Source: Lachnospiraceae bacterium (GTDB lineage: Bacteria; Bacillota; Clostridia; Lachnospirales; Lachnospiraceae). From it: a stretch of 45,595 bases of DNA. The notes beneath the pieces were generated by a model that did not search any database, was not told the DNA's origin, and worked only from the letters and a program-made list of their open reading frames with translations. Shown here in pieces: positions 38,534 to 45,595 of this stretch. Numbering within the stretch: position 1 is the stretch's first letter; the number at the start of each line of letters is the position of its first letter. Where the stretch lies: the NCBI GenBank assembly GCA_011959925.1, contig BLMD01000181.1, positions 1 to 45,595 of the forward strand. The letters run 5' to 3'. Both the position numbers and the translations under genes were made by a program.

Positions 38534-38665
38534 GGACTGCCAGAGGGCAGAACGGTATGCCCACAGGGGGATTCCCAATGATTGCGAACAGGCACAAAGG
38601 GATATCCGCAGGGGAGTTTGGGATCGTGACGTACACAGGAAACTGAAAAAATTAAGGAGTGATAG

Positions 38666-40063
<1,398 letters not shown>

Positions 40064-40074
40064 GGGGTGATGGT

Positions 40075-40488
40075 ATGGCAGATAACGAGAAGATGTTTCA
40101 GGTAAAGATTATTACGCCGGATCGTGTGTTTTACACCGGTGAGGCGGAAATGATCGAGTTTATGACAAGCTCGGGACAGATCGGTGTGTATAAGAAACAT
40201 ATTCCGCTGACTACCGTATTGGCGCCTGGAGCGGTAATGATCCATGAAGAAGGCGGAGAGAAGGTAGCAGCAGTACATGCGGGATTTGCGGAAGTGCTGC
40301 CCGATCAGGTGACGCTTTTGGCAGAAGTTGCAGAGTGGGCGTCGGAAATAGACATCGACCGTGCGGAAGCTGCGAAACAAAGAGCGGAAGAACGCCTGCA
40401 GGCAAAGGCGGCGGATCTTGATATTGCGCGTGCGGAATTTGCGCTGCGCAGGGCGTTAACGCGTATTGACGTAAAAGAAATGAAATAA
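40075..40488 (+). CDS. atpC: F-type ATP synthase subunit epsilon
   Basis: Epsilon is the small regulatory subunit of the rotor. The 137 residues have the N-terminal beta-sandwich (FQVKIITPDRVFYTGEAEMI, SSGQIGVYKKHIPLTT, HAGFAEVLPDQVTLLA) and a two-helix C-terminal domain that can inhibit ATP hydrolysis in other species. AAGGGGTGAT precedes the ATG. It is the last gene of the operon and is followed by a strong terminator. Confidence 0.95.
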   Translation: MADNEKMFQVKIITPDRVFYTGEAEMIEFMTSSGQIGVYKKHIPLTTVLAPGAVMIHEEGGEKVAAVHAGFAEVLPDQVTLLAEVAEWASEIDIDRAEAAKQRAEERLQAKAADLDIARAEFALRRALTRIDVKEMK

Positions 40489-40497
40489 ATAGACGGC

Positions 40498-40533
40498 AAA
40501 AAGCCGGGCGATAGAAACGCGCCCGGCTTTTTT
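40498..40533 (+). terminator. Intrinsic terminator of the ATP synthase operon
   Basis: GCCGGGCG (40503-40510) pairs with CGCCCGGC (40520-40527), preceded by A5 and followed by T6. Confidence 0.93.
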
Positions 40534-40572
40534 GCTGTTTTTTAGAAGACTTCAAGAGCCGGAAAAAGATTC

Positions 40573-40601
40573 TTGACGTATAGAAAAAAAGGAAGTAAAA
40601 T
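40573..40601 (+). promoter_or_regulatory. Promoter for the sialidase gene
   Basis: TTGACG (40573-40578), 17-base spacer, TAAAAT (40596-40601). Transcription from here would give a leader of about 268 bases through the inverted-repeat segment. Confidence 0.65.
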
Positions 40602-40715
40602 TAAAAATGTAAAAATTAATTTCATTTTCAAATCTCATGAAGTGTCGCAAAAAGTACACAATTTGAGACGGGGAAAATTTATACCAAACAAAAAATTTTC
40701 GTTACATTAAAAAAA

Positions 40716-40747
40716 GCTGTTTTACAGCAAAAAGCCTGTAAAACAGC
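40716..40747 (-). terminator. Perfect 12-bp hairpin, terminator form on the reverse strand
   Basis: GCTGTTTTACAG (40716-40727), an 8-base loop, CTGTAAAACAGC (40736-40747). On the reverse strand the stem is followed by T7, so it would stop leftward transcription. No reverse-strand gene needing it is visible. Confidence 0.6.
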
Positions 40748-40755
40748 CTAAAAGA

Positions 40756-40783
40756 GACAGATTATTAAAATCTGTCGATTTTT
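40756..40783 (+). terminator. Terminator-like hairpin in the sialidase leader
   Basis: GACAGATT, loop ATTAA, AATCTGTC, then GATTTTT. It is downstream of the proposed sialidase promoter, so it could attenuate that transcript. Confidence 0.5.
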
Positions 40784-40875
40784 CACATATTTAAATACTT
40801 TCAGACTTTTCCAAATCTTTTTTTGTGTACAATTTGCGACAGAAATGTGGGAAAACAAAAGGAGGTAAGGAGTTA

Positions 40876-43800
40876 ATGAAGCAAAAATTTGCACCCGGAT
40901 TTTGGAAGCGCAGCTTATGTAAAGGGCTTTCTCTGGCTGTAGCGGTTACAATGATTCCGTCAGTCGGAGTACAGGCGGCTCCAAAAGAAGGGGAAGGACA
41001 ACCGGAAGCGGCTGGTAGCGTGGAAGCAACGGAATCTATGACGACAAGGGAACAGCCGTTTACGGTAAAAACGGGAAGCGCCAATTTCAGCTCACCGGCA
41101 TTTGTTGTCCGTCAGATCGTAGAAGGTGAACGGGCATCGGGTACAACGGTTCGTCCAGTCAGGCCCACGGACCCGGATATGGGCGTAACTGGGGCGCAGC
41201 AATCCGATTTATTGATTGCAGCGGCAGAAATGAAATACGATACAACGGCAGACGGAGGCGGACAAGATATTATTACATCCGTATCAAGCGACAACGGAGC
41301 AACATGGAAATACAGTTTTCCGTTCTATTTCCCGGATAGTGTGGGCAACGGTGTAGAAGGGGCTACATCGGTGAGCAATCCGGTTGTGGCAGATGCAGAA
41401 CGACTGAATAATCCCTCCGGAACCGGCGGCGATGTAAAACCGGGATTTGTAATGGGCGGAACCACTTATTTATTTGCTAATGTATATCCGGGAGGCGTCG
41501 CAGTTTCGTCAGACAGCCGTTTTGAGGCGCCAAAAGCGGGATCCGGTTATATTGAAATCGGAGAGGACGGAAGTAAGACAAAGAGGCTTGCCTTAACGGC
41601 ATCCCTTGATAAAACAAGTACAAATCCAACGGCATCCGGCGCAGGCTACGAGTATTATGTAGGCGATTTCGAGAGTGACGGATATGCAAAAGTATTGAAC
41701 GTTTCCGACAATACAGAAAGCAATTACAAAGTAGACAAGTGGTATAATATTTATAAAAAAGAAGAGAACAGATCTAACTATACGGCACTTACGCAAAATC
41801 AGCTTGGATCCGCAGCCAGCAGTAATGCACCTGTGTTAGTGCAGCAGAATGTTTTTTATAAGGATTCCGAACTTCACGTTTATAAAACAGGCTATGTGAT
41901 GTGCGTAACGTCTGAGGACGATGGAGACACATGGAGCGAGCCGGAGATCTTAAACGCGTCTTTGTATGAAACGGAAGACGTTCTTTACACTCTGGAGTCC
42001 GGAAAAGGTTTATATACCAGCGGAAAACGAATTGTAATTCCGGCTACCGTGCAGAAAGGGGATACCCAGGCGGCAGCAATGCTCTGGAAATGTACGACGG
42101 ATGAGTCGCATGGCTGGCATCATGCAGATGTGCCGGCAATTTCGGCAGAAGAAGGAAATTCTTCTCCGACATGGACCAAGGGCGGAGAAATTGTGGAATT
42201 GAGTAAAGGACACCTCCGTATGTTTGTCAGAACCGGCAGGACAACTGTGTATTATGCAGATGCGGCCAGAGGGCTTTCCAAAGAAGAAGGCGAAGCAAGC
42301 GGTAATTCGGATATGTTTACCTTTACGGCTCCGGTATCTACCGCAAGCAGTATAACGGCAGACGCTAAAATCACCGCCATCGATTATTCCAGGCAGGTAA
42401 ACCCGGGAGCGGACAATGCCGGAAAGGTAATTTTGGCTGCTATGCCTACAGGTTCGGGCCATACAAACGGACTGCTTCTGACCTTTGAGAAAAACGGCGG
42501 TACGGATGAAAATCCTACGATTACACGTCATGGGAACGGATATTCCCTGTACAGAGGCAACTTTGCAATGGCTTCGCTGGATGAAATGTACTACGGCAGC
42601 AAAATAGGTATGCTTTGGGAACACGGAAAAGGCACGATACGTTATGAGCAGTACCAGACATTAGATGTTTTGGATAACGATCTGTTCGTTCCGTATCTTG
42701 AGTATGATCTTGAACTGGATCCGGATGATGATCCTTATACAAGAAGTTATCAGGTGACGGGAACGGAGAATTTTGAATCGGCAGACAGAGACTGGGCGGC
42801 GGCAGGAAATGCATCCGTTGGAGTTTCATTTAATGCAGGTACGGCGACAAAGAAAAAAGTTCCTTCTCTGTACTCTATTTCCACGCATAACAATACTGCA
42901 AAGAAACTGGAGCAGGCGTTCGGAGCGGCGCCGGATGCTTCCGTAAGAATTGAAAATGCCGAATTTACACTGACGAGACCGTCGGAAGCAAATACAGACG
43001 TTTATACGGTCTATAGTGAAGCGGCACAGAGATATCTGACAAACGCGGTAGACGGAAGTACATTTTTTACAACAACGCTCCGGAACAATATGAAAGTAGT
43101 AGGATACGATACAGACCGGGAAAACGGTTTTGGAGAAGGATGGATGGTTTACAGGGATAACGATACCAGATGTATTCTGTTCGATCCCGCAAAATTTTAC
43201 AGTTTTGATTCCAATTCCAGTATTGGAGGATTAACAGCAAATACGCAGTGGACCATGCATCTGCAGCTGTTAAAGAAGCTGACGGCAGCGGAACTGGCAG
43301 CGATGGAAGATAAGTCAAACGTAGTCGATTTCACAGGCGAAGCAGGGGATTTATATAAATACCTGCCGTTGGGAGCAGACGATCAGATTCAATCGGGCCG
43401 TCAATATTTAATCGGGTATAAAGTGGATGCAAATGCGGAAGATACCAGATTCCCGGAAGGCGGATATGTCATTTTGTATCCGCGCAATATGAAGCAGAAT
43501 TATGGTAAATTGATTTATGGCGTACGCGAAGCAGATGTTGCAGCACAGAAGACGCTGACAATTACGCCGAAAGCAGCGGCAGACGGTGTACATGATCTTA
43601 CCGTAAACAATATTACTTATCACATTACAGTAAAATATGAGACCATTCAGATCAATAAAAACGGAAGCGCATTTATTGATAACGTTTCATTAGAAGATGT
43701 TGATTTAGGCGAGACCACGATTGTAACGCCGCAGGGAGCTACGGAAGAACGAAGAGTGCTGTTTGACTGTAAAGGCGAGGCGGATAACAATTTAAGCGGG

Positions 43801-45595
43801 TATGACACAACGCCGAACTGGAATGCGAATGTGGAAAATGCAGAATTTATTTTTACAAAAGTCGGAGAGACGGACGACGGCAGAACGACCTATCATATTT
43901 TCAATGAACTGGAAAATAATTATCTGGTAAATCAGAATGCAACCAATTATTTTACATCGACGGCAGTAGCGCAGTCGGTTGAGGCACAGCCGGACGGTGA
44001 GAATATTTCGTTTGAAATCCGCAGGTATGATCCGAATAATACAAATGCGGAACAGCGAAACAGGTACATGTATTTCTACTATAAGAGAATGGCATTTGAT
44101 GCGCTGGATAGAAAAAATGCTGATTTTGAGAGCAAGGGCGATTTTAAGTTTGAACTTCTGACAAAGAAAGCGAACGGAGTAGAATCCTATACGGATCCGA
44201 TTCCGGGTTATGAACGTGCAAGTAAGGTCGAATCCGGCAAAAGCTACCTGATTACGGAATTTTATACGGACCGGGAGCGTGGAGATGTCGTGCTTGTTAT
44301 GTATCCGAGAACCGGAATTGTAAATCAGTCTAAACTGTTTGCATCCACAGAAGTAGAAGGCGTCAGGCTGTCAGCTTCAAATGCAAACGAAGGCGACAAG
44401 GCGAATATTACAATCGACGGTAAGACGTATACGATTGAAATTATAGGCGAATGCGATCACAGCGATTACGGCGTTACCATTACCGAAAAGCCGGCAACCT
44501 GTCTGGAAGAAGGATATCGGGACAGAACCGTATGTAAAAACTGCAAATCTATTGTGAATGAAGGAACGAAACTTGAGAAGCTGGATCATACCTGGGATGG
44601 TGAATGGGAAGTGACTACGGCGCCGACGTACAATACGGATACGCACGCAACAACAGACGGCGTGAAAACACAAACCTGCAGCGGCGGGGAATCAACAAAG
44701 ACGAAACCATATCCTGCAACAGAGAAAATCCAGGAAGATATGGAAGCTTTGATCACAGCAATCAACGCATTAAAGACCGGAGATACAGAGTATGCCAAGG
44801 AAACGTTGGCAGCGCTGGATACAGCGCTTGCAAAAGCAGACGGCATTACGGAAGTTACAGCGGAGAACCAGAATGCGGCAATGGATGCGATTGCGGCAAT
44901 GAGGGAAGCGTCAGATGAAGATAACCTGATCACAAAATCTGAATATACAGAAAAAGAGACTGAGTTCCTGACGCTTTATAATGCTGCAAAAACGGAAATA
45001 GCGAAAACGGATCTCTATACACAAACATCAATCGATGCATTACAGCAGGTTCTGGATGACATTGATGAGATGAAAGATGAAGAAGGAAATTTAAATTATG
45101 CAGATTTGCTGACAGCGATTGAACGGCTGCAGGAGAATCCTCTGAAAACAAAAGAATCGGAAACATGCGAAAAACTGGTTCAGGATCTGAAAGCGGCACT
45201 GACAGATCAGGTGAAAGCCATTGCAGAAGCAGGACAGAAGAATTATACGGATGAAACATGGAAACCGTTTAAAGCGGCTTATGACGCAGTCAACGGAAAA
45301 ACAGACGAAGAGCTGATGGCGCTCGGTTCCGAACAGCTGGCAAAACTGTTGAGTGATTTGAAAATTAAACTGGTAGAAAAAACATCCAGCCCGCAGACAG
45401 AGACACAGGTAAAAGACGGTCAGGTCTTTACGATTGCAAGTGGCACATACCAGGTAGCAAGCGCAAAAGATAAAACCGTCATTATTACAAAAGGCAAAGA
45501 TGCAAAAACCGTGAAAGTAGGACCAACAGTAGTCATCAACAAAGAGACTTATAAAGTGGTCGGCATCGGCAAAAAAGCATTCAGCGGATTGAAGA
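40876..45595 (+). CDS. Secreted multidomain GH33-type sialidase (3' end outside window)
   Basis: The frame is open from ATG 40876 to the window end, at least 1573 residues. A signal peptide is present (about 1-35, cut near GVQAAP). The catalytic region has Asp-boxes SSDNGATW (137-144) and SEDDGDTW (346-353). An Arg-containing FVRTGR (Arg452), GYSLYRG with Tyr556 as candidate nucleophile, and IGMLWE with Glu582 read like the C-terminal half of GH33 sialidases. Downstream are beta-rich modules of unclear type (about 700-1190), a segment with paired Cys (ECDHSDYG, CLEEGYRDRTVCKNC), FIVAR-like helices (about 1270-1490) and the beginning of an LRR_5-type module like that ending the GH95 protein. 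It would release sialic acid from mucin outside the cell. Whether it is hydrolytic or intramolecular-trans cannot be told. AGGAGG lies 10 bases upstream. Confidence 0.85.
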   Translation, partial: MKQKFAPGFWKRSLCKGLSLAVAVTMIPSVGVQAAPKEGEGQPEAAGSVEATESMTTREQPFTVKTGSANFSSPAFVVRQIVEGERASGTTVRPVRPTDPDMGVTGAQQSDLLIAAAEMKYDTTADGGGQDIITSVSSDNGATWKYSFPFYFPDSVGNGVEGATSVSNPVVADAERLNNPSGTGGDVKPGFVMGGTTYLFANVYPGGVAVSSDSRFEAPKAGSGYIEIGEDGSKTKRLALTASLDKTSTNPTASGAGYEYYVGDFESDGYAKVLNVSDNTESNYKVDKWYNIYKKEENRSNYTALTQNQLGSAASSNAPVLVQQNVFYKDSELHVYKTGYVMCVTSEDDGDTWSEPEILNASLYETEDVLYTLESGKGLYTSGKRIVIPATVQKGDTQAAAMLWKCTTDESHGWHHADVPAISAEEGNSSPTWTKGGEIVELSKGHLRMFVRTGRTTVYYADAARGLSKEEGEASGNSDMFTFTAPVSTASSITADAKITAIDYSRQVNPGADNAGKVILAAMPTGSGHTNGLLLTFEKNGGTDENPTITRHGNGYSLYRGNFAMASLDEMYYGSKIGMLWEHGKGTIRYEQYQTLDVLDNDLFVPYLEYDLELDPDDDPYTRSYQVTGTENFESADRDWAAAGNASVGVSFNAGTATKKKVPSLYSISTHNNTAKKLEQAFGAAPDASVRIENAEFTLTRPSEANTDVYTVYSEAAQRYLTNAVDGSTFFTTTLRNNMKVVGYDTDRENGFGEGWMVYRDNDTRCILFDPAKFYSFDSNSSIGGLTANTQWTMHLQLLKKLTAAELAAMEDKSNVVDFTGEAGDLYKYLPLGADDQIQSGRQYLIGYKVDANAEDTRFPEGGYVILYPRNMKQNYGKLIYGVREADVAAQKTLTITPKAAADGVHDLTVNNITYHITVKYETIQINKNGSAFIDNVSLEDVDLGETTIVTPQGATEERRVLFDCKGEADNNLSGYDTTPNWNANVENAEFIFTKVGETDDGRTTYHIFNELENNYLVNQNATNYFTSTAVAQSVEAQPDGENISFEIRRYDPNNTNAEQRNRYMYFYYKRMAFDALDRKNADFESKGDFKFELLTKKANGVESYTDPIPGYERASKVESGKSYLITEFYTDRERGDVVLVMYPRTGIVNQSKLFASTEVEGVRLSASNANEGDKANITIDGKTYTIEIIGECDHSDYGVTITEKPATCLEEGYRDRTVCKNCKSIVNEGTKLEKLDHTWDGEWEVTTAPTYNTDTHATTDGVKTQTCSGGESTKTKPYPATEKIQEDMEALITAINALKTGDTEYAKETLAALDTALAKADGITEVTAENQNAAMDAIAAMREASDEDNLITKSEYTEKETEFLTLYNAAKTEIAKTDLYTQTSIDALQQVLDDIDEMKDEEGNLNYADLLTAIERLQENPLKTKESETCEKLVQDLKAALTDQVKAIAEAGQKNYTDETWKPFKAAYDAVNGKTDEELMALGSEQLAKLLSDLKIKLVEKTSSPQTETQVKDGQVFTIASGTYQVASAKDKTVIITKGKDAKTVKVGPTVVINKETYKVVGIGKKAFSGLK

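Larger units (their letters stand above)
40643..40841. repeat. 199-bp segment with 19-bp terminal inverted repeats (MITE-like or structured leader)
   Basis: TGTCGCAAAAAGTACACAA (40643-40661) is the inverse of TTGTGTACAATTTGCGACA (40823-40841) at 17 of 19 positions. Inside lie an AAAATTT...AAATTTT pairing and two hairpins (40716-40747 and 40756-40776). No target duplication is obvious. It could be a miniature transposable element or a regulatory leader. Confidence 0.6.
40489..40875. other. 387-bp gene-free stretch between atpC and the sialidase gene
   Basis: It holds the atp terminator, a promoter (40573-40601), a 199-bp segment bounded by 19-bp inverted repeats with internal hairpins (40643-40841), and the sialidase ribosome binding site (AGGAGG, about 40860-40865). 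No gene is seen. Confidence 0.7.

Noticed and set aside
40756-40783. A riboswitch in the sialidase leader
   Set aside because: Hairpins and a terminator-like element are present, but I recognise no conserved aptamer core, so I describe it only as a structured leader.

Overview
The window looks like the origin-proximal chromosome of a gut Clostridium-class Firmicute, most likely a mucin-foraging Lachnospiraceae. The basis is gene order (yidC-jag-mnmE-mnmG-rsmG, then parS-parA-parB-DUF4446), strong AAGGAGG-type ribosome binding sites, TTG/GTG starts, DUF3881, the F-type ATPase operon in the order a-c-b-delta-alpha-gamma-beta-epsilon, and long secreted glycosidases. The species cannot be named from sequence alone.

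Layout. (1) 1-5.4 kb: 3' end of yidC, jag, mnmE, mnmG and rsmG, the classic oriC-side block for membrane insertion, RNA binding, tRNA wobble-uridine modification and 16S rRNA methylation. (2) 5.5-7.8 kb: a reverse-strand membrane-anchored alpha/beta hydrolase with an apparently missing catalytic His, then a two-gene DegS/DegU-like pair in which both the kinase and the receiver look catalytically dead. (3) 7.8-11.2 kb: a perfect parS site, parA, parB, DUF4446, DUF3881 and tRNA-Arg(CCT). (4) 11.2-18.6 kb: an accessory island at the tRNA. The 3' half of the tRNA and its terminator are duplicated 1.755 kb downstream around an ORF6N-domain gene that is dotted with copies of one palindrome. Next comes a two-gene RADAR-type anti-phage system, rdrA (ATPase) and rdrB (adenosine deaminase), which is the most notable system here. 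(5) 18.7-26.9 kb: a 1471-residue secreted GH95 alpha-L-fucosidase, a heavily decayed GH95 paralogue, and the signal-peptide stub of a third secreted protein. (6) 26.9-30.5 kb: a YkfC-like NlpC/P60 endopeptidase with an M19 dipeptidase, plausibly a murein-peptide recycling pair, then a MurJ/SpoVB-type flippase. (7) 30.5-40.5 kb: sua5/ywlC, a phosphatase-like protein lacking its catalytic Cys, upp, a dCMP-deaminase-like gene and the complete ATP synthase operon. This resembles the ywlC...ywlE...upp-atp order of Bacillus subtilis. (8) 40.5-45.6 kb: a structured leader containing a 199-bp inverted-repeat-bounded segment, then a very long secreted GH33-type sialidase that runs off the window.

How the parts fit. 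The fucosidase and sialidase would trim the terminal fucose and sialic acid caps of mucin glycans outside the cell. Their C-terminal modules look alike. The RADAR pair and the ORF6N gene form a small defence/mobile region anchored at tRNA-Arg, inserted between housekeeping replication genes and glycan-foraging genes. A recurring theme is degenerate enzymes: the kinase/receiver pair, the hydrolase, the phosphatase and the GH95 relic. All functional assignments come from reading motifs by eye. No database search was run.
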